From contig JAVYIG010000035.1 of assembly GCA_035222895.1 (NCBI GenBank), forward strand, positions 186,001 through 250,000: 64,000 bases of DNA, given 5' to 3'. Positions within the stretch are counted from its first letter, which is position 1, and the number at the start of each line of letters is the position of its first letter. This DNA comes from Strongylocentrotus droebachiensis. Its lineage: Eukaryota > Echinodermata > Echinoidea > Camarodonta > Strongylocentrotidae. Positions 12,241-23,499 of the stretch are shown here, piece by piece. The position numbers and the translations under genes were made by a program. The notes under the pieces were generated by a model. The model had not been told where the DNA came from and did no database searches. It saw only the letters and a program-made list of their open reading frames with translations.

Positions 12241-12539
12241 AGGTGATTTATATATAATTCCATAACGGTTGTTAACAAATAATGCTGAAATGAGATAATT
12301 TTCCTCACTTCATGCGTTTGTTGGAAAATGACAAATTCCTAAATTTACAGCCAGGCAGGAAAATGCTTCTTGAGATGCCTACATATCAGGGCCCGCGGAA
12401 CGGCGGGGATCGGGATCCTCGAGCCCCTCCCCCCACACTTTCTTTGAAAAAGTATATTAAAGAGAAATAGAAAGAAAGAGAGCGAGAAAGAAAAAATAGT
12501 TAACTGCCAGTGTCACATTATAATGGGGTATCAAAATAT

Positions 12540-12988
12540 GATCATCTGATCATGATTAAAATTAATGCCTAAAATCCTAAGGGCTCTGCCCCTTGGATTC
12601 CACCTACGGCCCTAAGGCGGGCCCTTACATGTTCATATGACGGTCATTTAATGCCTAAAACCCCTGATTTCTGGGGGCTCTGCCCCCTAGACCCCACGCT
12701 AAATAGTGTCCTGCTAGTGTCACAAATAATAAGGTATCAAAAATGCTCATCTTACCGTAATTAAACGCCTAAAACCCCTGAGCTTCTGGGGGCTCTGCCC
12801 CCTGTACCCAACCAAGAGCCCTTAGGCGGGCCCCTCGATACTCATCTGACCGTAATTGAGTGCCTAAAGCACTTGAGATTCCGGGGCTCCGCCCCCTGAA
12901 CCCCAAGCCAATGACCTGCCATTGTAACAATTAGGTATCAAAATAAGGCTCATCTGACCGTAATTCAGGGGTAATTCAGGGGTTTTAA
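12540..12988. repeat. GGGGCTCTGCCCC tandem repeat, part 1
   Basis: About four diverged units of 80-130 bp containing ATCTGACCGTAATTAAATGCC and GGGGCTCTGCCCCCTGGACCC. The LINE interrupts this array, which resumes at 15705. Confidence 0.8.
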
Positions 12989-15337
12989 TTTGGTGTTATA
13001 GAATGTGATATTTCTGATCACTACCCTGTGTTCATGATTTTAGAAAATCCATGTAATTTGAAGCAGCTGCATTATCCACAAACTGTAACTTACAGATGTT
13101 ATAAAAACTATGATGTACAAAACTTTAAAGATGATCTTGCTGGGCAAGACTGGCAACATATCAATAGCTGTGAAGATGTTAACATGGCATATTCCATTTT
13201 TCTTAATTTGTTTAATAATGTTTGTAATAAACATGCACCAATCAAAGAGAAAAGAAGCTGCAAAGGACGCGCTTATAAGAAACCTTGGATAACCAAATCA
13301 ATAATGAAGTCTGTTCGAAAAAAATATAAATTGTTTTTAAAAGTAAGAAAATCTAATTTTGATGTAAGTGATGTACACAAATTTCGGAACTACAGAAATG
13401 TATTAACGACTGTTCTTCGCAATGCCAAGAGAAATTATTACAGTGGTTTGCTAGCTGAGAACAGCAATAACACTAGTAAAACGTGGAACATCATAAATGA
13501 ATTACTATCTGGGAGAAATAAAGGTAACAAAGGTACTAAGGTAGAAAAACTTATAAGGCGTATTAATGGAAATGATAAAGTTCTAACAACTGAATCTGAA
13601 ATTGCCAATGAATTTAATGATTTCTTTGTAAACATCGGTCCAAATCTAGCATCAGCAATACCAAATGTACCCACATTATTTGAAGATTATTTGAATAATA
13701 GTGTTGAGCAATCCCTTTTTTGGAAACCGGTCACAATGAAGGAAGTTCATGACCACATGTTGGCTCTAGACGAGAAGAAAGCTTGTGGTTATAATTACGA
13801 CAACATTCCAGTACGCCTGATTAAGGATGGTGCATCTATTTTGGCTGAACCATTAAAACATATCTTCAATCTTTCATTGGAAACAGGAAATTTCCCTGAT
13901 CAAATGAAAATTGCTAAAGTCAGTCCACTGTTTAAGAAAGGTAATAAACATGAAACAGGGAATTATAGACCCATTTCTGTCTTACCAATTTTGGGTAAAG
14001 TATTAGAAAAAATAGTTAATGCTCGATTGACCAGTTTTCTAGAAACGCATGACATTTTATATCACCATCAGTATGGATTTAGGAAAAAGTATAGTACTAA
14101 ATTATCATTAATTAATCTTATGAATACGGTATTGAAAAGTATAGACAAAGGATGTGTTACGCTTGGTGTGTTTCTTGACTTTCAAAAGGCTTTTGACACA
14201 ATAAACCATAACATATTATTTAAAAAGCTATCACATTATGGCATCCGAGGACATGCACTGAAATGGCTCGAAAGCTATCTTAGTGACAGAATGCAGTTTG
14301 TGAAATACAAAGAGTCATCATCAGAAAGAAGATATATCAAATGCGGTGTACCACAAGGTTCTGTCTTAGGACCAACTCTGTTTTTAATCTATATAAATGA
14401 CTTGCCAACTGTGACAAATTATTTCAATTTCAGACTATTTGCAGATGATTCTAATATTTTTCATACTTTTCCCAAAGGTGTAGATCAAATAGATGAGTGT
14501 GAAGTAAATGAAAATTTAAAATCAATACAGAATTGGTGCACTGCAAATAAGCTAACTATCAATGCGTCGAAAACCAATTTCATGTTCTTCAGTAGTCGTA
14601 GAAGAAAGGCTGTGCTTAAAAGGAGATTAAAAATATCTGGGGCAGAATTAAGAGAAGTGGAGGAAGCGACATTTGTTGGCATTACCATTGACAGACATTT
14701 TACATGGAATTCACATAATGACTGTATACGGAGAAAGGTCGGTATCCTCTTTAAATTACGGCACTTTGTCCCTAAACATATATTGATACTGTTGTATAAA
14801 GCTCTTATACAGCCACATATTACATATGGCATCGAGGTTTGGGGTAGTACTTATAAATCACACTTGAATTGTATATTTTATACTCAAAAGATGGTTGTAC
14901 GTGCTATAACTTTCAAGCCACATCGTTCTCATACTAATGCACTGTTTCATGACCTCAAATTGTTGAATGTTTTTAAATTGCATAAATTATCTATTTGTAC
15001 TTTTGTGTTTGATTTGATAAATGAACGATTACCTCATTCCTTAAAACATTATTGCAGTATGATACAACATGAATATTCCACAAGACAAAAAACGGGTCGA
15101 CAATTACGTCTTCCTTTATTCAAAACAGACCAAGGAAAGTTTTCTGTTTCGTTTGTTGGAAGTAACTTTTGGAATATGCTTCCTACTGATCTAAGAATTG
15201 AGAGATCAAGAACCTCTTTTCGTAAAAAACTTACAAAATTACTCTTAAGTGAAAACCACGAATCATTACCTCGTAACTATATAGTTGTATATAGTAACCA
15301 GTCTCATTTTAATATTATACACAAATCTTATTTATAA
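12989..15337 (+). pseudogene. LINE ORF2 fragment: endonuclease end plus reverse transcriptase
   Basis: Open for about 780 codons with no start of its own. Counting from 13028: RT palm motif with LDFQKAFDT at about residue 382 (first catalytic Asp), GVPQGSVLG at about 439 and FADDSNIF at about 470 (catalytic Asp pair), followed by a LINE thumb and C-terminal domain. The apurinic-like endonuclease is missing except for its last motif, so the copy cannot be autonomous. It has no internal stop, so it is probably young. Clade assignment (CR1/L2/Rex) is by motif style only. Confidence 0.88.
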
Positions 15338-15704
15338 GATTTGGAAACCCATCATGTATTTTTAAATTAACTTTATTTTAGGCTTTAGATAACGAGAGTC
15401 AGACTCGACTAGCACATGTGCTATTTTTGACTCTATTTTACCATCGATCACAAACTCATTGTAATTAGTCATTTATTGTTTTACTCTTGAAGCAAAGTTT
15501 ACTTTATCTTTGTTATAATGTACATGTATATCGCTGTAGAACATGTATTGTTAATAATTCATGTCATGCATTTATGTTATATTGACATTGTCATTGTACG
15601 TTTATCTTTTGTTTCAATGTTTTCAATGGTGGTGAATAAATAAATTCAATTCAATTCAATTCAATTCAATTCAATTCAATTCAATTCAATTCAATTCAAT
15701 TCAA
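12989..15704 (+). mobile_element. 5'-truncated CR1/L2-like LINE
   Basis: It begins inside the endonuclease C-terminus (the in-frame SDHYP motif lies at about 13013-13027) and carries an intact reverse transcriptase. It ends with AATAAATAAATTC and an (AATTC)n tail (15643-15704), the short-repeat 3' end typical of CR1/L2-type LINEs. It is inserted in the GGGGCTCTGCCCC array of the hAT element. Confidence 0.85.
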
Positions 15705-15950
15705 ATGCCTAAACTCCTGAACTTCCGGAGCTCTGCCCCCTGGACCCCGTCTAGGGCGCTAAGGCGGACCCCTGAATGCTAATCTGACCGTAATTAAATG
15801 CCTAAACTCCTGAACTTCCGGGGCTCTGCCCCTTGGACCCCGTCTAGGGCGCTAAGGCGGACCCCTGAATGCTAATCTGACCGTAAATTAAAACCTTAAA
15901 CCCCTGAGCTTCCGGGGCGGACAAGGTATCAACATATGTTCATCTGACAG
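15705..15950. repeat. GGGGCTCTGCCCC tandem repeat, part 2
   Basis: Two near-identical units and a partial third, sharing AGGGCGCTAAGGCGGACCCC. This is the right-hand remainder of the array split by the LINE. Confidence 0.8.
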
Positions 15951-16071
15951 CAGGCGCGTAGCCAGGGGGCGGTGGGGTGGTCCCCCAATAAACGCCGGCC
16001 AAAAAGAGAGGAGTGTAAAGGAAGAGGACGTAGGAAGAAAAGGGAATAGACAAAGAACATATTTGAAATTC

Positions 16072-16868
16072 AGGATTTAGAGTCGAGAACGGTACAACGA
16101 ATCGTCTTCTTTCTATAATAATTTAATGAAACGTCGAAGCTTCCGCGCTTCGCGCGGAAGGGGGGGGGAAAATTGATTTAGACAAGGATTAAGAGTCGAG
16201 AACGGTACAACGAATCGTCTTCTTTCTATAATAATTTAATGAAACGTCGAAGCTTCCGCGCTTCGCGCGGAAGGGGGGGGGGGAATTGATTTAGACAAGG
16301 ATTAAGAGTCGAGAACGGTACGACGAATCTTCCTCTTTCTCTAATGATTTAATGAAAAGTAAAAGCTTCCGCGCTTCGCACGGGTGGGGGAAACTAAATT
16401 ATTTTCGAGAGCGGAACAACGAATCGTCTTCATTCTCTAAAAATTTAATGAAACGTCGAAGCCGGGGAAAAACTGAATTGAGACAAGGATTAAGAGTCGA
16501 GAACAGTACAACGACTCATCTTCTTTCTTTAATGATTTAATGAAACGTAAAAGCTTCCGCGCTTCGCGTGGGAGGGGGGAAACTGAATTTAGACAAGGAT
16601 TAAAAGTTATAACGGTACAACGAATCGTCTTATTTCGCTAATGATTTAATGAAACGTAAAAGCTGTATTCAGACGAGGATTATTTTCGAGAACGGTACAA
16701 CGAATCGTCTTCTTTCTCTAATGATTTAATGAAACGTACAAGCTTCCGCGCTTCGCGTGGGAGGGAGGAGGGGAAGACTGAATTCAGATAAGGATTAAGA
16801 GTCGAGAACAGTACAACGAATCGTCTTCTTTCTCTAATGATTTAATGAAACGTAAAAGCTTCCGAACT
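16072..16868. repeat. About 8 units of a 75-115-bp repeat with an internal hairpin
   Basis: Units share GAACGGTACAACGAATCG, TAATGATTTAATGAAACGT and, in most, CTTCCGCGC-TTC-GCGCGGAAG, a 9-bp perfect stem with a 3-nt loop. Units start near 16088, 16198, 16311, 16408, 16500, 16612, 16688 and 16804. Some lack the hairpin. Not a CRISPR: there are no unique spacers. Confidence 0.85.
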
Positions 16869-17228
16869 TTGCGCGGGAGAGGGGGTTAGGGGGTTAACCC
16901 TCCCCCCCTTCGGTTTTTTATGTGTTTATTTTGGAGCAAACCCCCCCCCCCTTTTCTGTGATTTTTTTTTTTTTTTTTTTTTAATTAAAAAAAAAAAAAA
17001 AAAAAAATATGCCAATGGCTGACCTAAAAAAGGGTGACCTCACCCCCCCCCAACGGAACAAAATGTCAAATTTTCAAATTTCGACACCCAAAACAAAAAG
17101 TGTCCTCTTCCCCCCCCCCCCCCCCCCCCCTTCGCTTATTTAGCGGCTGGCTACGTCGTTACGATTTTTTTTCGGACCAAAAAAAAAAAGTGGGCCCCCC
17201 CCCCTAAGAAATCCTGGATCCGCGCCTG
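16869..17228. repeat. Homopolymer-rich right end of hAT element
   Basis: Runs of C, T and A (for example about 16965-17005 and 17112-17130). No coding signal. Confidence 0.75.
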
Positions 17229-17310
17229 GCTCCGCCGACAATTGCTCCGCCTGAAGCGACAATTGCTCCGCCGACATTTGCTCCGCCGACATTTGCTCCT
17301 CCAACAACAG
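17229..17310 (+). repeat. 15-bp minisatellite, continuation after hAT insertion
   Basis: Five or so further units continue the left array directly after the hAT element, starting with the duplicated GCTCCGCC. Confidence 0.88.
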
Positions 17311-18171
17311 GGGAGGGATCAAAATAAGCTTTGAAGGGCACTTATACGTAGAGAAGAGAACCCATTCAGACGGGAAAATTAGATGGTAGCCTTTCTGCTT
17401 ATTCCCATTTATATAAATCATTCTGTTGCAGTTTGATGTTAGTTCTTCATAATAAGCCAATTGCTCTTCTTCCGGTGGCTCCGTGAGTCCCTTAAAGTCA
17501 GTGAAAACAAAGTACTCGAATGAGACGGGGTGTTGTACACACTAATAAATATATATATATATACCCATATATATATATATATACGCATATATATAATTAT
17601 AGTAAAGCTACATACACTTAACTGAAGGAAAGAAACCTATAGAAAACGGACTGGATATTATTGAAAATACTATTCTAAACAAGAATGTACTACATTACGT
17701 TACAATTTCACGAGAGAAATAGAACTCGAGAGGGGGAGAAGAGAAGAAGTGATGAAATTGAAAAAAGACTAATAGCATGAGAGGAAAGAAAAGAGCCAAG
17801 AAGACAAGAAAAGGGTGTACAAAGGAAAAGGAGGAGCAAGAGAGAAAGAGAGAGAGATAGCCTTGAGCTTTGGATCAGCTAATGAGTAATACATAAAACA
17901 GAGTTTGAGCGGAGTAATTATCTTTCGCCGGAGAACTTGCATAAGGAGCTATAACTTGATTTTCTCTTTTTAATCAAACATGGGGAATAGCAAAAAACGG
18001 CTGAGCATTTATTGTACTAATTACCAGAGGAGCATTCATATCTTCCAAGAGGCCGCACTTTTGGATCGGAGAGCAATTTTATTGTTGGCGGAGCATTGTC
18101 TTTCAAGGGGTACTTTTGGGGAGGAGCAACAATTGTCGTAGTAGCCTTTGTATTTTACGGGGCAATTTTTG
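17311..18171. other. Foldback element interior, no gene seen
   Basis: Central region between the inverted arrays. Contains two (TA)n stretches (about 17548-17595) and GA-rich sequence (about 17725-17860). No transposase or other credible ORF. Confidence 0.65.
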
Positions 18172-18615
18172 AGCGGAGCAAATATCGGCGGAGCAATTGT
18201 CGGCGGAGCAATTGTCGGCGGAGCAATTATCGGCGGAGCAATTATCGGCGGAGCAAATGTCACCGGAGCAATTGTCGCTTCAGGCGGAGCAATTGTCGGT
18301 GGAGCAATTGTCGGCGGAGCAAATGTCGGCGGAGCAAATGTCGCTTCAGGCGGAGCAAATGTCGGCGGAGCAATTGTCGCGTTTTGCGGAGCAATTGACG
18401 GCGGAGCAATTGTCGGCGGAGCAATTGTCGGCGGAGCAATTGTCGGCGGAGCAATTGTCGGCGGAGCAACTGTCGGCGGAGCAACTGTCGGCGGAGCACC
18501 TGTCGGCGGAGCATTTGACGTCGGAGCAAATGTCGCGGAGCAAATGTCGCGGAGCAGTTGTCGCGTTTTGCGGAGTAAATGTCGGAGGAGCAATCGTCGG
18601 CGGAGCATGTGTCAT
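18172..18615 (-). repeat. 15-bp minisatellite, right (inverted) arm of foldback
   Basis: About 28 units of GGAGCAATTGTCGGC. It matches the left arm in inverted orientation and is longer at its inner end. Confidence 0.92.
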
Positions 18616-18698
18616 GGAACCCAAATCCCAACCTCCTAATTCTAGAGTTCCTGCTTTCTTTATCTTTAGGCACAAAAATACAATTATGATCAACTTAC

Positions 18699-18795
18699 TA
18701 TTGACTTCGATTGATTGTCCTGTACTGAGATTCATTCCAATATCGAAGACCTTCTGCTCTATGATGTCAGGGTTCAGAAGAAGCTGAAGATCCTC
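18699..18795 (-). CDS. aGPCR exon D: N-terminal GAIN region
   Basis: 97 nt, phase 0 start, one base left over. It reads EDLQLLLNPDIIEQ and then VFDIGMNLSTGQSIEVN. The donor is GTAAGTTG. The acceptor could be at 18795 or three bases later (18792); both keep the frame. Its leftover A joins the AT of exon E to give Asn. It sits just outside the foldback element, which fills the next intron. Confidence 0.72.
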
Positions 18796-20006
18796 CTATA
18801 TCAAACAGATGGACGCCATTATTGTGATTTTTTTTAATTTGTCAGTTCCTGACACAACACTCTAAAATGCGGTGTATATACGAGATCGTTTGAAGAAGTT
18901 ATAAAACTAATAATGCTGTGATAAATTTACGGATTTTTAAGTTCCATGGAAATGCGAGTAGGTTCCCGGCTTCCACCTTGGTCTAGTACCTTCTAATTTC
19001 CTTCTAAGAAATCCCTTAATATAATCTGATGTCTTTAAATATAAATAAAATATTTCGTCTTTATTTCTATTACGATTCCTATATATATATAGCCTTCATG
19101 ATTGTTGAAAGTGGGATGGGGTATGTATCTAAGCAAAGTTATCACGCTCAACTGGATTTCGCATGAAATATGGTACGCGCTATGTTTTCTATCTTCTAAT
19201 GATTTTCTAGTTGTGAAGCATCAGAGAGGTCAAGTATAGCAGACATGAGCGCTATACAACAACCCACTAGTATTGTTGTTGTTGTTATTATTATTATCAT
19301 TATCACTGTTATCATAATATCTGAGATTCGTCTAGCTGCCCATTCTCGGTTACATAATGTGCAGAAAAGTCATGATAACATCAATAATTAGCTGGCTATT
19401 AACTATTAACTTACATGGTACACAAATGATATCCCATTGGATATAGAATGTGATCCCATATAGCCATACCCGGTCCTAGAGTTATGGAGGTTATAAGGAG
19501 GCGCATACTTCAAATTGTTATGAGGGGTTCTCATAATCAACATAGATGATGTAATCAAAAACATTTTTCAAATCATTATTTTTGATGGATGTCATCATAA
19601 ATCACACGCACCTTGCATGCTTTTGACAGAATCCCCTGCTATAGATTAAAAATTTAAAACAAGGATTTTATGAATGATTCAGTTTCCCTAGTACATGTAT
19701 TTCCTTGAAATCGATTAAAATATGACGTACATGAAAAAAGAGAAAACAAATGAAGGCTCCAAAAGTGGAAAAGACCTTGCTTAAATCACAGGAACTATGC
19801 ATGTGTTTTATACCCTCCAAAAGGGGTGGGAAGGCCATATGCTTTTTTTACATGTGAAAAAGTTTGTTGTTATTTTTGACGGGATGTGGACCTGTACGTG
19901 CTACGCATCGATTATTGTGCATGTATCACTATATGCTCTCGTGCTTAGAGTCTTCCCTAAATAAAGCTATGTTATCATAGAAGCCGTGGCTCTTGAACGA
20001 TGTTAC
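18796..20006. other. aGPCR intron sequence
   Basis: Intron between exons C and D. The segment from about 19560 is duplicated at 50120. A short TTG/TTA-rich stretch lies near 19270-19310. No coding signal. Confidence 0.6.
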
Positions 20007-20377
20007 CTCAGTCAGCTGTGTAGATGAAGGATTTAGACCAGGTGTAGAAGATGTAAATGTATGTGTAGACACTGCAGTGATATTTGGAGGAGAACTCACT
20101 GATGCGGTCAAAGTGTGGTCGGATGGAGGCGAAGATGAGGAGGTGAGGGATGGAGAAGTAGTTCCTAACGGTACACTTGTGGTGGGTTCATTGGCTGGTG
20201 AGTCTGTAGATGACGTGCAGTCAGGAAATGTCGATAGCGTAGATCCATCTGGTGGATATGTGAGTATAGTCGTCGTGTTATCGATGCGAAAGGCATAGCA
20301 GCTGAGGACACTACTATAACTAGACCCCAAAAAATGTCCGTCGAAGCTTGCTTTGAACAGAAATCTTCCTGAACCTC
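20007..20377 (-). CDS. aGPCR exon C: Ser/Thr/Pro-rich mucin-like stalk
   Basis: 371 nt, two-base start phase, phase 0 end (GAG|GTAACA). It begins GGSGRFLFKASFDGHF, contains two Cys (SCYAF and FPDC), then becomes a long Ser/Thr/Pro-rich stretch typical of an O-glycosylated stalk between ligand-binding and GAIN domains. The acceptor is TACATACAG. A frame-broken homologue lies at about 50573-51060. Confidence 0.78.
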
Positions 20378-20764
20378 CTGTATGTACATCAATAAAGAGC
20401 ACCGAAAAATCATATGAAGATAGAACATGTAAAATACGCATTATTTCGTTTCGTTCAAACTGATTTGACAGTTTGATTTGAGTAGAGTGTTGTCTATAAC
20501 TCTATCACGGAGGAGTATAGTCCTAGCTTCTATTCCTAAGTTATTAACCATAATTTTGAATTAACTCGATGAATCAAGATTTGTCCAGCTCCATCTCTTT
20601 CACCTCCAATATCCTACGAAACTGTACATTCCATACGCGGACTTCGCTAGGCTTTTTCAAATAGGTGTGGTTTAACGAAAAGGCGGGCCAGGTAGCTGAA
20701 GTCGACAAATTCCAAGATACACATATTCAGTCACGATGAAAGATTATGATCAAATGTTATAAAA

Positions 20765-20990
20765 TGATGATGATGATGATGATTATCACACTAATAACAG
20801 TATTATTAATGATAGTATCAGCAGTAGTTATTATAACCACAAATATATGGATACTAATGATGATAATGATGATATTAATATTAATATGATCATGAACAAT
20901 ATTACAATAATACGAGTAATGACATCAACAGCAATGGTAGAACAAGTAGTCGTAAGTGTAGTGCTACTGATAATTTTTTTAATTAAAGGC
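20765..20990. repeat. Degenerate GAT/ATA microsatellite in aGPCR intron
   Basis: ATGATGATGATGATGAT followed by decayed trinucleotide-like sequence. A related stretch lies at about 51310-51490 in the duplicated locus, so it predates that duplication. Confidence 0.7.
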
Positions 20991-21159
20991 CTACCTGCTG
21001 CATTCATTTAGGGCAAAACACTAAAATCTAACTTTACATTATATAGGAAGGCTAGTATTCATACGCAACAAACACGTTCGTTAGCCTTAAAAGGCTAAGG
21101 TCATCCCCATTCAAAAAGTCTTACATGAACAAACCCATCCATTTATTTTTATGAATGGA

Positions 21160-21290
21160 TACATGACATGCGTATTCTACAGACAGGACTGCATGGATAA
21201 AGACGATTCCAGCGTCCACCAATATAGCTTCGCCTTGGTTTAACGATCAAGAAGAGCTGAGTAGAGTAGTTAATCAGATTAGCTAGGCAA
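21160..21290 (-). pseudogene. Decayed duplicate of aGPCR exon B 3' end
   Basis: About 180 bp downstream (minus strand) of the real exon end, this stretch repeats the exon B terminus (ATTCTACAGAC...GACTGCAT...GAGTAGAGTAG) with indels and no open frame. The same extra copy exists at about 51688-51800, so the tandem exon duplication predates the locus duplication. Confidence 0.6.
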
Positions 21291-21347
21291 TCAAGTAGGC
21301 ATTACATTAAACAACCCATGCACTTTTGTCATTAATGGATACATCAC

Positions 21348-21659
21348 CTGTGTATTCTACAGACACGACTGCATCGATCTTGATGTAATCAGGGGGGTAT
21401 GACCCTAGTGCAGCCCCCAAGCAGTACTGGGTAGAGTAGTTAGCTACTAGGATATAGGCCAGACTCCCACAGGTATAGGTGTCACCACAGTGAACAATGT
21501 TGTTAGCTGCCTCCGTGGCGTCCACAGTCGCTGTAATAGTCCCTCCATTCCCGTCATCTGAGGTGACCGTCACGTTAGCATTGGTAACCTGGGTGGTGTA
21601 CAGTGAGCCTTTTTGACACGCAGGGAATGTCGGATCGCATGGATACCCTGCATTGGTAT
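21348..21659 (-). CDS. aGPCR exon B: unrecognised Cys-containing extracellular domain
   Basis: 312 nt in phase with exons A and C. The protein is polar, has several N-glycosylation sequons (for example NVT, NYS) and about five cysteines, and ends near YIKIDAVVSVEYTG. I do not recognise the fold; it is presumably the N-terminal binding module. The donor is CAG|GTGATG. A decayed copy of its 3' part lies in the following intron at about 21160-21290. Confidence 0.78.
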
Positions 21660-22230
21660 CTTTGTAGCGAATCAAACATAAAAAAATAGTACGTGCCTAT
21701 ATAGTATACATTCCCATTGTATGATATGGTTTTACGACAGAAAAAAAAGGAAAGAAAAACCCGAGAATAGTAAGTTTGTATTAAATAGGTATACATGATA
21801 AAAGCGTGAGTGCAACAAATGTCTCTCTAAGGAACAAAAGCGTGCAAAATGGTTTAATCTTCCATTGTCATCGTAGGGAAATTATGTTCACAATAAACTT
21901 GGTACCTTCACTTCAATATAGGAGTTCATTTCCTAAATACTCATTGGCAGGGCATTTCAGTTTTCACGGGGAAGAGAGTCATGGAAATAACGAGGATTTT
22001 TACATGGATATCCCCTGTCACTCCACCGTCTTCTGGAAACGGTTGATGATACCTATTTATTGCCCCACCCCTCAAAATATTTGACTCATTTACGCTCTGA
22101 ATATTACTAAGAGGTCCAACCATCACTGTCCAAAAGACCGTAAACTTGAACCTTTTGACCTTTTGGTCTCACATCTCGCATACACTTTTCCTCAAAATTC
22201 ATTCATATTGAAATATAGAAGCCATCTTAC

Positions 22231-22273
22231 CTAGGCGTGTTATGTAACATTGTTGCTCTCCACTTGTGCTACA
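22231..22273 (-). CDS. aGPCR exon A: short Cys-containing ectodomain exon
   Basis: 43 nt, phase 0 start, one base left over at the end. It reads CSTSGEQQCYITRL and completes an Asp codon with the next exon. The acceptor is a pyrimidine-rich tract ending in CAG; the donor is GTAAG. This is the most 5' exon I could place. A signal-peptide exon must lie further upstream (above 22273) but was not identified. Confidence 0.72.
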
Positions 22274-23499
22274 CTGTAAAAAGGAATTTGTTCATTGGTA
22301 ATTTTTACGTATTTTTTCCATGTAGAATTTACTTGAAAACATTAGTTTTGCCACTTACGCACTAAATTTAAGTCTTGCTAACTCAAACTTTCAATTTAGT
22401 AGAACATACGTGGAATATTTAAGTAAAATCAAATACATAAGAACTTTAAGTAATTTCAGCTTGTATTAATTTAGTAATTTTAACTCAAAATCAGAAATTA
22501 TACGTATTACTCAAACAATTTATGTTGATTATTCTTATCTTTTTAAAGTAAGGACCGATGCAGTGCGTAATAGAAGACCAAATTAAACTTTTTTTTAAAT
22601 AAAACAATTCTTTTTTGTGGTTGAATGAAAATTTAAGGACTTTAAAACATTTACTAATTCATTTAACATGGCTAAGCAAAGACAAGACAATTTTTAATTG
22701 TTACCCAGTTCGAAACAAATCAAAACTTGATATTTCATGAAATTGTCAACCATTTTCCTTTTAAGATGCTACGATCAAGTATATATAAAATTTGGAGCCT
22801 TTCAATATGTGTCGAATTGAAGCGTATGTAATATAGGATTTCCCGGCCAAATTCGCGTGTTTGTCATTCGAATTCATTTACTTTGCATTTAAGTTAGCGT
22901 AGATCGGGTTTGCCATGCCAATTATCATTCAATTTTCCAGTTTTTGTATTTAATTTAGGATTTTGGTCGAAGGGTTTCATAGATCTGTCATTCAATTTAG
23001 AAACTGCTCAACTAGCATTCAAATTAACATTCACTTGTCGAAGCGTAATTTTTATCATTCAAATTAACACCTGTCATTCGTATTCGTAATATTTTTAGTC
23101 AAGTTAGGATTGTTAGGGGGAAGAATTGCAACAAACTTTTACAGTTTTTAAATAATGCAGTTAAAATGCATGATTTGCCATTGGGGTCTAAGCTGTTATT
23201 CCATTTATTTATTTTCAGGACAATGCAGATGGGTGTAGTCAGACATAAAGCAGGCGCGGATCCAGGATTTTCCAATAGGGGGGGGGGGGGGGGGGGGCCG
23301 GAAATTCGAAAATCGCGCAGACCGTTATAAAGAGGAAAAAAACAAATCATGATGGGGTTATAAGCACATTCTCATAACGGAAGACTGAAAAGACCTTTGT
23401 TAAGTGACATGTAATTGTATCATCTATAAATGCGAGCGAGCGAGCTTTAGGGGAAATTACTCTTAGTCGCTTTAAATTAGGTGCAAGACTAATGATGAG

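Larger units (their letters stand above)
11494..17228. mobile_element. hAT-like non-autonomous element with perfect 8-bp TSD
   Basis: Ends CAGGCGCGGATCCAGG and CCTGGATCCGCGCCTG. It is flanked on both sides by GCTCCGCC (11486-11493 and 17229-17236), the 8-bp duplication typical of the hAT superfamily. No transposase frame. Its 5.7 kb are filled with G/C-runs, several tandem repeats and a nested truncated LINE. Inside it, CAGGCGCGTAGCCAGG at about 15954 and a related inverted motif near 17130-17150 suggest another, more decayed hAT-like pair. Confidence 0.85.
11149..18615. mobile_element. Foldback-like element with 15-bp-repeat arms, split by a hAT element
   Basis: The left arm (11149-11493 plus 17229-17310) and the right arm (18172-18615, inverted) have the same higher-order succession of 15-bp variants: the unusual units with GACGTCAAATG, CCGTCAATTG, AAAACGCGACAA and CCTGAAGCGACA recur in the same order. 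Both outer ends are GACACATGCTCCG. Without the inserted hAT it is about 1.7 kb. This is the architecture of Foldback-type elements. The flanks GGTAACCC and GGAACCC are an imperfect candidate target duplication. It sits in the aGPCR intron between exons D and E. Confidence 0.7.
97..22273 (-). other. Adhesion GPCR gene, 14 exons, 3' end off the left edge
   Basis: Seen: fourteen minus-strand exons join with GT/AG sites and matching phases over 1973 nt (about 657 codons): 22273-22231, 21659-21348, 20377-20007, 18795-18699, 10212-10087, 9076-8805, 8090-8035, 7192-7075, 6698-6604, 5958-5853, 3016-2863, 2059-1993, 1802-1736 and 185-97. They encode, in order, a Cys-containing ectodomain, a Ser/Thr/Pro-rich stalk, a GAIN domain, a GPS motif and TM1 to TM5. 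Family knowledge: adhesion GPCRs self-cleave at the GPS, and the new N-terminus acts as a tethered agonist of the 7TM part at the plasma membrane. TM6, TM7 and the tail lie beyond base 1; the plus-strand copy shows what they should look like. The signal-peptide exon was not found upstream of 22273. The largest intron (10213-18698) hosts the foldback/hAT nest. Ligand and named orthologue are unknown. Confidence 0.88.

Noticed and set aside
16072..16868. CRISPR-like array
   Set aside because: The units are tandem copies with no unique spacers, in a eukaryotic transposon.
20165..20428. Alternative frame over exon C that resembles a hormone-receptor (HRM) motif
   Set aside because: The key Cys residues are missing and the phase does not fit its neighbours; the Ser/Thr-rich frame joins both neighbours in phase.
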